DNA of 15,046 nucleotides from Rikenellaceae bacterium (GCA_900771335.1 CAAGNP010000013.1:1-15046), one strand, 5' to 3'; positions 8,291 to 14,288 are shown, counted from the first letter of the stretch. Translations and numbers: made by a program. The notes: generated from the letters alone by a model not told the origin.

Positions 8291-9499
8291 ATGAAAAAGG
8301 TAATATTGAAAAAAGGGAGGGATGAGTCCCTTAAGAGATTTCACCCTTGGGTCTTTTCAGGGGCGGTACAGAGGATTGAGGGGGAGCCCTACGAAGGAGA
8401 GGTGGTAGAGGTGGTGGATCATGCCGGTGAGTTTTTGGCTTATGGCCACTATCAGGTGGGGTCTATCTCGGTGAGGGTATTGGCTTTTGATCAGGAGTAT
8501 GAGCCTGTAGATGGTGAATTTGAACTAGATTTCTGGGTAGAGAAGGTATATTTGGCCTATAAAATGCGCCGCACACTGGGGATAGACAACTCTCAGACCA
8601 ACTGCTACAGACTGGTACATGGAGAGGGTGACAATCTTCCAGGTCTTATTATCGACTATTACGATGGAGTGGCAGTCGTTCAGGCCCACTCTGCAGGTAT
8701 GTACCTTTCAGAAGAGAAAATTTGTTCGGCACTAAGGCATTGCTACGGCAGTGCATTGAAAGCTGTTTACGATAAAAGTGAGGCTACTGCACCTTTTAAG
8801 GCTGGCCTTGAACTTGGTGACAAATATCTTTGGAAGAGGGAGGACTTCAAAGAGGAGGAGTGTCCTGTTCTGGAGAATGGAAAGAGCTTCCTTGTGAACT
8901 GGGAGAAGGGACAGAAGACAGGATTTTTCCTGGATCAGAGAGATAACAGAGAGATGGTAGGGGTGCAGTCCCGTGGAAAGAGGGTTTTGAATCTTTTCTG
9001 CTATACAGGTGGCTTTTCGATCTATGCCCTGGCGGCAGGTGCACGTAAGGTGGTATCTGTGGACTCTTCCAAAGTGGCTATGGCGATGGTAGACAAGAAT
9101 GTGGCCTACAATGGGTTTGATCCCTCTCTGCATGAATCTGTCTGTGAAGATGCTATAGATTATCTGAAGAAGATTCCTGCAGGTGAATTTGATGTGATGA
9201 TAGTCGACCCACCCGCATTTGCAAAGCATAGAGGTGCATTGAACAATGCTCTGAGGGCTTACAAGAGATTGAATGCCTGTGCTATAGAGAAGGTGGCTCG
9301 CGGCGGTATTATATTTACATACAGCTGTTCGCAAGTGGTGGACAAACAGGCTTTTGCATTGGCTGTCTTCTCAGCTGCAGCATCGGTAGGGAGGACAGGG
9401 AAGATCCTTCGCAGACTTACTCAGCCTGCAGACCACCCTGTAAACATCTATCATCCCGAAGGAGAATATCTAAAAGGTCTGATGCTTTATGTCGAGTAG
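8291..9499 (+). CDS. rlmI: RlmI-type class I SAM-dependent 23S rRNA (cytosine-C5) methyltransferase
   Basis: This 402-residue enzyme is expected to put a methyl group on C5 of a cytosine in 23S rRNA (position 1962 in E. coli for RlmI). The N-terminal ~75 residues form a PUA-type RNA-binding domain (FHPWVFSGAV at 17-26). A central segment carries RLVHGEGDNLPGLIID at 107-122. The Rossmann domain follows with KTGFFLDQRDNR at 209-220, the SAM loop LNLFCYTGGFS at 233-243, an acidic SVD at 256-258, VDPPAF at 305-310, and FTYSCSQ at 342-348, whose C346 is the likely catalytic cysteine. I chose the ATG at 8291; a GTG at 8288 overlaps the previous stop and is less likely. The 3' end overlaps the next gene by 11 bp. 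Confidence 0.92.
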   Translation: MKKVILKKGRDESLKRFHPWVFSGAVQRIEGEPYEGEVVEVVDHAGEFLAYGHYQVGSISVRVLAFDQEYEPVDGEFELDFWVEKVYLAYKMRRTLGIDNSQTNCYRLVHGEGDNLPGLIIDYYDGVAVVQAHSAGMYLSEEKICSALRHCYGSALKAVYDKSEATAPFKAGLELGDKYLWKREDFKEEECPVLENGKSFLVNWEKGQKTGFFLDQRDNREMVGVQSRGKRVLNLFCYTGGFSIYALAAGARKVVSVDSSKVAMAMVDKNVAYNGFDPSLHESVCEDAIDYLKKIPAGEFDVMIVDPPAFAKHRGALNNALRAYKRLNACAIEKVARGGIIFTYSCSQVVDKQAFALAVFSAAASVGRTGKILRRLTQPADHPVNIYHPEGEYLKGLMLYVE

Positions 9500-9977
9500 T
9501 TACCATGTAAGTCCAGGTGCTTCCAAAGAGGAGAAATACCTTGAGCTGATCCCTCAGCTGGAGGCGAGTCTTTCTGTTCACGATTACTCCATATCTACTT
9601 TGGCAAATGTGGCCGCTGCTCTCAAATCTGTTTTCGGTTTTTTCTGGGTGGGTTTCTATATAGTGGATGATGACAGGATGTACCTCGGTCCATTTCAGGG
9701 GGATGCTGCCTGTACATTTATCGGTTATGGAAAAGGTGTGTGTGGAACATCATGGATGCTCCGTCAGACTATGCTTGTTCCAGATGTGGAAGACTTCCCC
9801 GGACATATTGCTTGCAGTTCATTGTCCAAATCAGAAATCGTCATTCCGATGTTCGGAAGTGATGGTAGTGTGATAGGAGTTCTCGATATAGATAGTGACA
9901 AATTGGACGATTTTGACCTAGTTGATAAAAAATATCTTGAAATCATAGTCAAAATAGTTTGCAAAACCATAAATTAA
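9489..9977 (+). CDS. msrC: Free methionine-(R)-sulfoxide reductase (fRMsr), GAF domain
   Basis: This 162-residue single GAF-domain protein reduces free L-methionine-(R)-sulfoxide in the cytoplasm, using thioredoxin. The family signature is strong: FFWVGFY at 51-57, LGPFQGDAAC at 66-75, GKGVCGTSW at 81-89, VPDVEDFPGHIACSS at 97-111 and SEIVIP at 115-120. The redox cysteines are C75, C85 and C109; their spacing of 10 and 24 residues equals that of C84, C94 and C118 in E. coli MsrC, so all three are kept. Its start codon lies inside the end of rlmI (11-bp overlap, different frame), which points to translational coupling. The last codons contain the -33 box of the tRNA-Cys promoter. Confidence 0.93.
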   Translation: MSSSYHVSPGASKEEKYLELIPQLEASLSVHDYSISTLANVAAALKSVFGFFWVGFYIVDDDRMYLGPFQGDAACTFIGYGKGVCGTSWMLRQTMLVPDVEDFPGHIACSSLSKSEIVIPMFGSDGSVIGVLDIDSDKLDDFDLVDKKYLEIIVKIVCKTIN

Positions 9978-9988
9978 TACTACATTTG
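9958..9988 (+). promoter_or_regulatory. Promoter of tRNA-Cys
   Basis: TTTG at 9958-9961 and TACATTTG at 9981-9988 are separated by 19 bp, an exact match to the Bacteroides -33/-7 consensus. Transcription should start near 9992, about 9 nt before the mature tRNA. The -33 box is inside the last codons of msrC, so the tRNA can be made independently of the upstream operon. This is the best two-box promoter in the window. Confidence 0.75.
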
Positions 9989-10000
9989 CAGTCCTGAATC

Positions 10001-10071
10001 GGTACCATGGCCGAGTGGTTAGGCAACGGTCTGCAAAACCGTCTACAGCAGTTCGATTCTGCTTGGTACCT
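10001..10071 (+). tRNA. tRNA-Cys (anticodon GCA)
   Basis: A complete 71-nt cloverleaf can be folded by eye. The acceptor arm is GGTACCA (10001-10007) with TGGTACC (10064-10070). The D arm is GCC/GGC with loop GAGTGGTTA. The anticodon stem ACGGT/ACCGT flanks loop CTGCAAA, giving anticodon GCA at 10033-10035. The T arm is AGCAG/CTGCT with loop TTCGATT. The discriminator base at 10071 is T, the U73 expected for tRNA-Cys. CCA is not encoded. A consensus promoter lies directly upstream and an intrinsic terminator directly downstream. Confidence 0.97.
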
Positions 10072-10110
10072 CAAAAAAAGAGAAGTCATCGCTGATTTCT
10101 CTTTTTTTGT
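10072..10110 (+). terminator. Intrinsic terminator after tRNA-Cys
   Basis: The stem AAAAAAAGAGAAGTCA / TGATTTCTCTTTTTTT with loop TCGC begins right after the tRNA and ends in seven T. It has one G-T wobble. The A-run before and T-run after make it potentially bidirectional. The flanking TTGGTACC (10063-10070) and GGTACCAA (10111-10118) extend the symmetry further. Confidence 0.85.
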
Positions 10111-10155
10111 GGTACCAATTCACCCCAGTCACTTCGTGACAGCCCCTCAAGGGGC
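10100..10155 (+). repeat. Direct repeat copy 1 flanking the AT-rich lipoprotein gene
   Basis: This segment (TCTTTTTTTGTGG...CCCCAGTCAC...GACAGCCCC..GGGGC) reappears imperfectly at 11049-11105 in the same orientation. Shared blocks are the T-run followed by GTG, a CCA-T-rich spacer, CCCAGTCAC, GACAGCCCC and GGGGC. It contains two small hairpins: GTCAC-TTC-GTGAC at 10128-10140 and GCCCC-TCAA-GGGGC at 10142-10155. Confidence 0.6.
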
Positions 10156-10246
10156 ATATCCTCCTTCAGCTTCGCTTCAGTCGGGTGGCTCCGTGCTCGA
10201 TATCCTAAGGATATCTCCAAACTCCGCCACGTCCTCTGACGAGGAC
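10128..10246. repeat. Cluster of four short perfect hairpins, non-coding
   Basis: Within about 120 bp there are four tight inverted repeats: GTCAC-TTC-GTGAC (10128-10140), GCCCC-TCAA-GGGGC (10142-10155), GATATCC-TAA-GGATATC (10199-10215) and GTCCTC-TGAC-GAGGAC (10231-10246). Between the second and third lies CTTCAG-CTTCG-CTTCAG at 10164-10180. No credible gene covers it. It looks like a dispersed palindromic intergenic repeat or a structured RNA rather than a coding relic. Confidence 0.5.
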
Positions 10247-10258
10247 CTTTTCGTGATA

Positions 10259-10297
10259 TAAATAGGTGGACTCGATAGCCCACCTATTTTTATTTAT
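10259..10297. terminator. Bidirectional intrinsic terminator between the hairpin cluster and the orphan lipoprotein gene
   Basis: AATAGGTGG (10261-10269) pairs with CCACCTATT (10280-10288), loop of about 10 nt, followed on the plus strand by a T-rich tail. On the minus strand it lies just past the stop codon of the lipoprotein gene, partly overlapping it, with a weaker T tail. It probably ends that gene and also blocks plus-strand read-through. Confidence 0.7.
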
Positions 10298-10916
10298 ACA
10301 ATCTATCAACATGGAAAATAGAATACTCAAAAGGTTTTAAGATGCCTTTATTTTCTAGATAATCAAATAATGTTTCACTAATTTGTATATTAGCGATAGT
10401 TACAATTCCAGGTTTATAATTTACAGGTATTGTATACTTCCATACTCGCTGATAAAAATACGAATCAGTGTGCACATCATTTTCTAACATAACGTCTGTT
10501 AATTGAATCGACGATCCATTAAATAATATTGAAGCCTTATCATTATATGATTCAAATGTTAGCTTATTTTTAATATTTAATGGTATACTATCATGTAAAT
10601 AAGCATTTGTGATTGCTTGTTTCACTTGATTAATTCGCTCATTTGTTGGAACTGATTGATATGAGTATTCAGGATTAAGGTGAAATTGAGAACAAAAAGC
10701 AAGTTTTGCAGTCGTTGGCTCAACAATCCATCCAAACAACCAACATGCAGTATGCATAGTGTAAGTACTGAATATTTCATATGTATTTAAATCTTTTCCC
10801 GAATTTACTTTATCAGTTGCTTTGAATTGTCCGTGGAATACAAAGTAACATCCGTTGATGAATATTAATGTTATTATTAATATACAACAAATTAAAAGCC
10901 TCTTGAAGGTTTTCAT
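10290..10916 (-). CDS. Orphan predicted lipoprotein, AT-rich, function unknown
   Basis: This 208-residue protein is not one I recognise. A lipoprotein signal is clear: basic MKTFKRLL, a hydrophobic stretch to residue 20 and the lipobox INGC with C23. The mature part is mixed alpha/beta in character with no membrane segment. A notable block at about 54-85 (MHTACWLFGWIVEPTTAK) contains two Trp and a Cys. The gene is visibly much richer in A and T than its neighbours, and its codons favour A/T endings. It lies between two ~56-bp direct repeats beside tRNA-Cys. Together these suggest recent acquisition. No TAnnTTTG promoter is visible upstream, but a hairpin and three 9-bp repeats are. Confidence 0.75.
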   Translation of the reverse strand: MKTFKRLLICCILIITLIFINGCYFVFHGQFKATDKVNSGKDLNTYEIFSTYTMHTACWLFGWIVEPTTAKLAFCSQFHLNPEYSYQSVPTNERINQVKQAITNAYLHDSIPLNIKNKLTFESYNDKASILFNGSSIQLTDVMLENDVHTDSYFYQRVWKYTIPVNYKPGIVTIANIQISETLFDYLENKGILKPFEYSIFHVDRLYK

Positions 10917-10937
10917 AGGGTTGTAGTTTAATCATTG

Positions 10938-10962
10938 GCAATCAGAGCTTTAGCTCGATTGC
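10938..10962 (-). other. Hairpin in the 5' leader of the orphan lipoprotein gene
   Basis: GCAATC-A-GAGC-TTTA-GCTC-GATTGC forms a 10-bp stem with one bulged base, ending 21 nt upstream of the lipoprotein ATG. There is no T-run on either side, so it is not an ordinary terminator. It could be an mRNA-stabilising or regulatory hairpin, or an operator. Confidence 0.45.
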
Positions 10963-10966
10963 ATTA

Positions 10967-10997
10967 TATATAGTTATATTATATAGTTTATATAGTT
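10967..10997. repeat. Three exact 9-bp direct repeats TATATAGTT
   Basis: TATATAGTT occurs at 10967-10975, 10980-10988 and 10989-10997, the last two adjacent and the first 4 bp away. The position, 50-80 bp upstream of the orphan lipoprotein start, would suit a regulator-binding array. Simple AT-rich repetition is the alternative. Confidence 0.5.
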
Positions 10998-11048
10998 AGG
11001 TGAAAGATTTTACACAGTACCGTATATTAATGATGTGGTCTCAGGATG

Positions 11049-11105
11049 TCTTTTTTGTGTTGCCATTTTCTCCCAGTCACATCACGACAGCCCCCGAGGG
11101 GGGCG
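11049..11105 (+). repeat. Direct repeat copy 2, next to the end of tnaA
   Basis: This copy reads TCTTTTTTGTG-T-GCCA...CCCAGTCAC...GACAGCCCCC-GA-GGGGGGC and aligns along its whole length with 10100-10155. The first small hairpin has decayed (GTCAC...CACGAC) while the C/G-run hairpin is kept and lengthened. It ends 7 bp before the tnaA stop codon, so on the minus strand the C/G hairpin may help end the tnaA transcript. Confidence 0.6.
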
Positions 11106-11112
11106 GTGTCTG

Positions 11113-12489
11113 TTATTCTACCGGGGCAAGTTTGACTGTGAAGTGGCGGAGTAGGGGTGCTTCCCAAGTGATTTTGTAACCGTGTTTGATCTCATGACGG
11201 CGGTCAAATACATTTTTGAGAGCCACAGCGATAACATCCATATGATTGTTGGTGTATGTCCTGCGGGCAATGCACAAGCGTAGAAGGTCAAGGCCTCCGA
11301 AACGGTTCTCACGGGTAACAGGATCGCGGTCTGCCAGAATGTAGCCGATCTCACATCCGCGGACACCAGCCTCCTTATAAAGTTCGATAGCAAGTGTCTG
11401 TGCAGGGAACTCCTCTTTCGGTACGTTTGTAAGGACAAGAGATGCATCTACAAACAGAGCGTGGCCACCTACAGGCCTTTGGTATGGGATACCGAACTCA
11501 TCAAGTCTTGATGCGAGGTATTGCACCTGTTTGATACGTGTCTCGATGGTATCAAGCTCAGTGTTCTCGTCAAGACCCACTGCGAGTGCATCCATATCTC
11601 GGCCGTTCATTCCTCCGTATGTCAAGAAACCTTCATATCTGATGCAGAAACCTTTGGCGCCCTCGTACCAATCCTCATGGCGAGTAGCGATAAAGCCACC
11701 CATATTTACAAGACCATCTTTTTTCGAAGACATGGTCATACCATCGGCGTATGAGAACATTTCGCGGCAAATCTCTTTGATACTCATGTCAGCGTAACCC
11801 TCTTCGCGGGTCTTGATGAAGTAAGCATTCTCAACAAAGCGCGCAGAGTCGAATACCACACGTTTGCCATATTTGTCTGCAAGGGCGCGGACGCCACGGA
11901 GATTTTCCATTGAAACAGGCTGGCCACCGGCGGTGTTGTTGGTGATGGTAACGATGATAAATGTCACTTTGTCCCCTTGTTCTGCGAGAACTTTGTCAAG
12001 CTTGTTGAGGTCTACATTGCCTTTGAATGGAAGCTCAAGCTGCGTGTCTTTTGCCTCATCGATGGTGCAGTCCACTGCAAACGCTGCGCGTCCCTCGATA
12101 TGCCCTTTGGTGGTGTCAAAGTGCGAGTTGCCTGGAACGATGTCTCCCTCTTTAACAAGGTAGCTGAAAAGGACATTTTCTGCTGCACGACCCTGGTGTG
12201 TAGGGATGATGTGCTCAAAACCTGTAATACGGGTGATGGTCTCTTTCAAGTGGAAGAAAGAGGATGCACCTGCATAACTCTCATCACCAGTCATCATAGC
12301 TGCCCATTGGCGGTCGCTCATGGCACCGGTACCTGAATCGGTGATACAGTCGATATACACTTGATGTGATCTGAGGCCGAAAAGGTTGTAGTGGGCATCT
12401 TTAATCCATTGTTCACGCTCTTCACGGGTAGATTTGCGAAGAGGTTCTACCATCTTGATTTTATACGATTCTGCAAAAGGAAGTTCCAT
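11113..12489 (-). CDS. tnaA: Tryptophanase (L-tryptophan indole-lyase)
   Basis: This 458-residue PLP enzyme splits tryptophan into indole, pyruvate and ammonia in the cytoplasm. The fold-type I lyase motifs are present: TDSGTGAMSD at 50-59, THQGRAAEN at 97-105, TNNTAGGQPVS at 183-193, DSARFVENAYF at 214-224 and the Schiff-base lysine K257 in SSKKDG. Positions that separate tryptophanase from tyrosine phenol-lyase are of the tryptophanase type: Asp125 in HFDTTKGH (E. coli Asp137), CEIG at 379-382 instead of MERG, and His449 in LRHF (E. coli His463). The N-terminus MELPFAESYKIKMVEP agrees with Bacteroides tryptophanases. A conserved IPRR is IARR here. It has its own -7 element and no leader peptide like E. 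coli tnaC is visible. Indole release is the known role in gut Bacteroidales. Confidence 0.94.
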   Translation of the reverse strand: MELPFAESYKIKMVEPLRKSTREEREQWIKDAHYNLFGLRSHQVYIDCITDSGTGAMSDRQWAAMMTGDESYAGASSFFHLKETITRITGFEHIIPTHQGRAAENVLFSYLVKEGDIVPGNSHFDTTKGHIEGRAAFAVDCTIDEAKDTQLELPFKGNVDLNKLDKVLAEQGDKVTFIIVTITNNTAGGQPVSMENLRGVRALADKYGKRVVFDSARFVENAYFIKTREEGYADMSIKEICREMFSYADGMTMSSKKDGLVNMGGFIATRHEDWYEGAKGFCIRYEGFLTYGGMNGRDMDALAVGLDENTELDTIETRIKQVQYLASRLDEFGIPYQRPVGGHALFVDASLVLTNVPKEEFPAQTLAIELYKEAGVRGCEIGYILADRDPVTRENRFGGLDLLRLCIARRTYTNNHMDVIAVALKNVFDRRHEIKHGYKITWEAPLLRHFTVKLAPVE

Positions 12490-12529
12490 ATTTCTTTATA
12501 TTTTTAATTATTAATTGACTTTTAACTTT

Positions 12530-12537
12530 CAAATATA
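12530..12537 (-). promoter_or_regulatory. Putative -7 element of tnaA
   Basis: On the minus strand this reads TATATTTG, matching TAnnTTTG, and gives an A/T-rich leader of about 35-37 nt before the tnaA ATG. No exact TTTG -33 box is seen at 19 bp. It lies downstream of the hairpin at 12612-12641, so tnaA can be transcribed apart from the upstream lyase gene. Confidence 0.5.
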
Positions 12538-12611
12538 ATAAAAAATATGGAAAATCTTGAAAAATGTTATAATGTGTCAGTAAGTTGTTGATTGATAGTG
12601 TATTAAATGAC

Positions 12612-12641
12612 CTGAGGGTGGGTAAAAATCCCCACCCTCAG
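12612..12641 (-). terminator. Strong hairpin downstream of the tyrosine phenol-lyase-like gene
   Basis: CTGAGGGTGGG (12612-12622) pairs perfectly with CCCACCCTCAG (12631-12641), an 11-bp G/C-rich stem with an A-rich loop, 47 bp past the stop codon. The minus-strand tail (GTCATTTAATA) has only a weak T-run, so termination may be partial or the hairpin may protect the mRNA 3' end. Confidence 0.6.
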
Positions 12642-12688
12642 ATATAGGAAGCTGCTGGTATTCAGTGTGTTGCTGACGCAGAAGTGGA

Positions 12689-14137
12689 TTACAGGCTGTC
12701 GCCGAAGTCTTTGCGGAATTTTTCTACAAGTCTTGATGGCCAGTCTGTAAGCGGTTCGAGTTCACCCATAAAGAAGCGGAGTACGCTTGGTTCGTAGGTG
12801 AATTTTAGACCTCCAATCAGGTGTCTGTTCTCATATAGCCAGGCTAGACGGTCCACTACATATTTGGTCTGTGACAGGGTGAACACTCTTCGGGGGAATG
12901 CAAGTCTCATAAGTTCGACATCTGCGGGGATCTCCACACCATTTTCATCACGGACACTGGACATGGTGCCACGTTCCATGCCGCGTACACCTGAGCATAG
13001 GTAGAATGCTGCTGCAAGGGCACCTGCCGGGTATTCGTGTTGAGGAATATGTGAGCAGAATTCACCTGCGTTCACGTGTGCTCCAAGAACACCCGGAGGG
13101 GTTACCATAGGGATACCGGCTTTAACTGCGCTCTCTACGCAATATTTGATGAAGTCAACACTCTGGCTGATCATGGTCTCGTCTACGGTCTCATAGATAC
13201 CTACAGCCATAGCTTCGATCTCACGGATGGACATACCTCCGTATGTAAGGAATCCTTCAAATAGAGGGATAAGCGGTTCCATTTGTTTGTAAAGTTTCTG
13301 GTTGTTGGTGCAAATACCGCCACCACGTGATGAGGTGAGTTTGCGTGCTGAGAAGTAAACGAGGTCAGCAAGCCCTGTCATCATCTTGATGATGTCTGCC
13401 ATGGTGTTCTCTTTCCACTGTTCCTCGCGCTGTTTTACAAGGTATGCATTTTCACCAAGCAAGCTGGCGTCAAGGACAAGCATGATGCCGTATTTGTCAG
13501 CCACCTGGCGAACATCCATCATGTTCCTGATAGAGAAAGGCTGTCCGCCGATAAGGTTTGTAGAAGCCTCCATACGGATATATGCCACATTTTTAGCACC
13601 CACCTCTTCGATGGTTTTGACAAGTTTGTCTATATCAATGTTCCCTTTGAAAGGGTTGTCTGAGTTCAGGATCAATGCTTCATCGCGGAGTAGTTCTATC
13701 ACTCGTCCACCCACTTCGTTGACGTGAGCAAGCATAGTGGTGAAGTGGTAATTGGTGATGACTACCTGGCCGGGTTTGATGAAGGTTCGTGAGATGATGT
13801 TTTCAGCCGCACGACCCTGGTGAGCAGGGAGAAAGTATTTTTTGCCAAGGATGTCTTCTACACCTTTGCAGAGTCTTACAAAAGATTGGGAACCTGCGTA
13901 AGCGTCATCGGCGTGCATCATCGCAGCAAGCTGATTGTCGCTCATGGCGTTGGTGCCGCTGTCGGTAAGCATATCGAGGAATACGTCCTGTGTCGAAAGT
14001 TTGAATGTGTTGTATCCTGCCTCTTTGATGGCGTCACGACGGCGCTCAATAGGTACAAGATTAAGTTTCTGTACAATTCTCACTTTATGGAGCTCGAGAG
14101 GAATATTCTCTCCAGAGAAGAACTTGATGTTTGGCAT
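12689..14137 (-). CDS. Tyrosine phenol-lyase-like PLP beta-eliminating lyase (divergent)
   Basis: This 482-residue paralogue of the adjacent tnaA carries tyrosine phenol-lyase (TPL) marks: Thr133 in HFTTMLAH (TPL Thr124; Asp in tryptophanase), MERG with R389 (TPL Arg381) and Phe455 in LRFF (TPL Phe448; His in tryptophanase). Also kept are TDSGTNAMSD at 58-67, DDAYAGS with Y80, HQGRAAEN at 106-113, N194 before the GGQP loop, K266 as PLP lysine and FPRRVFT at 414-420. Oddities: the PLP-facing Arg of D-x-x-R is Leu226 (DASLLGEN), the motif KKDxLVNxGG is RKLTSSRGGG, and the C-terminus is about 25 residues longer. TPL converts tyrosine to phenol, pyruvate and ammonia, reversibly. The gene is preceded by a Tyr-codon attenuator leader. 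The family is sure; the exact substrate is open. Confidence 0.8.
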   Translation of the reverse strand: MPNIKFFSGENIPLELHKVRIVQKLNLVPIERRRDAIKEAGYNTFKLSTQDVFLDMLTDSGTNAMSDNQLAAMMHADDAYAGSQSFVRLCKGVEDILGKKYFLPAHQGRAAENIISRTFIKPGQVVITNYHFTTMLAHVNEVGGRVIELLRDEALILNSDNPFKGNIDIDKLVKTIEEVGAKNVAYIRMEASTNLIGGQPFSIRNMMDVRQVADKYGIMLVLDASLLGENAYLVKQREEQWKENTMADIIKMMTGLADLVYFSARKLTSSRGGGICTNNQKLYKQMEPLIPLFEGFLTYGGMSIREIEAMAVGIYETVDETMISQSVDFIKYCVESAVKAGIPMVTPPGVLGAHVNAGEFCSHIPQHEYPAGALAAAFYLCSGVRGMERGTMSSVRDENGVEIPADVELMRLAFPRRVFTLSQTKYVVDRLAWLYENRHLIGGLKFTYEPSVLRFFMGELEPLTDWPSRLVEKFRKDFGDSL

Positions 14138-14164
14138 AGTATTATGTTTTTAGTATTTGTATTC

Positions 14165-14192
14165 AAAATAAAAAAGCCCGAAAAATTCGGGC
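14165..14192 (-). terminator. Attenuator terminator in the leader of the TPL-like gene
   Basis: On the minus strand GCCCGAA (14192-14186), loop TTT, TTCGGGC (14182-14176) and then TTTTTTATTTT form a textbook intrinsic terminator, whose T-run ends about 28 nt before the lyase ATG. It faces the lyase gene and lies inside its leader. Its 5' arm can instead pair with TCGGGC at 14232-14227, the basis of the attenuation proposal. Confidence 0.88.
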
Positions 14193-14212
14193 AGCTCAGA
14201 TTATAAATATAT

Positions 14213-14264
14213 ACATACGAAAACGCGCCCGATCACTATGACTGGCGGTAATAATATCGTATGT
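14213..14264 (-). promoter_or_regulatory. Mutually exclusive RNA stems of the proposed Tyr attenuator
   Basis: On the minus strand ACATACGA (14264-14257) pairs with TCGTATGT (14220-14213), and inside it CGCC (14247-14244) pairs with GGCG (14229-14226). This stem includes the Tyr codons and holds part of TCGGGC (14232-14227). If the 5' side is covered by a stalled ribosome, TCGGGC is free to pair with GCCCGA (14192-14187), plus one G-U, which removes the terminator. A ribosome finishing at the stop codon would cover TCGGGC and permit termination. Confidence 0.7.
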
Positions 14265-14280
14265 TTACTATCTGTTTCAT
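14236..14280 (-). CDS. Leader peptide with three consecutive Tyr codons
   Basis: This short frame encodes MKQIVNIRYYYRQS, 14 residues, ending in TAG followed in frame by TGA. Three adjacent Tyr codons (TAT TAT TAC, 14256-14248) sit between two Arg codons. It starts 8 nt after a TAACTTTG -7 element, so the mRNA would have a leader of only a few nucleotides. It has no expected function as a protein: its job would be to let a translating ribosome measure the supply of charged tRNA-Tyr and set the fold of the RNA before the terminator at 14192-14165. Evidence is positional and structural. Three Tyr codons in 14 could be chance, but the joint arrangement with the stems, terminator and a tyrosine-enzyme gene makes chance unlikely. 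Confidence 0.72.
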   Translation of the reverse strand: MKQIVNIRYYYRQS

Positions 14281-14288
14281 TCTGCTCA

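Noticed and set aside
8732..9334. 200-codon open frame on the minus strand inside rlmI
   Set aside because: It is antisense to conserved methyltransferase motifs, with no promoter or family resemblance.
10128..10246. CRISPR array
   Set aside because: The hairpins differ from each other in sequence; there are no identical repeats with regular spacers and no cas genes.
10007..10261. 84-codon plus-strand frame across tRNA-Cys, terminator and hairpins
   Set aside because: It begins inside the tRNA and runs through a terminator and palindromic repeats; translation of such DNA is not meaningful.
12490..12600. Possible tnaC-like leader peptide before tnaA
   Set aside because: No short frame with a Trp codon, and no terminator, is found between the -7 element and the tnaA start.
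12612..12641. Riboswitch or attenuator for tnaA
   Set aside because: It is a single hairpin without an alternative partner or a good T-run, and it lies upstream of the tnaA promoter.
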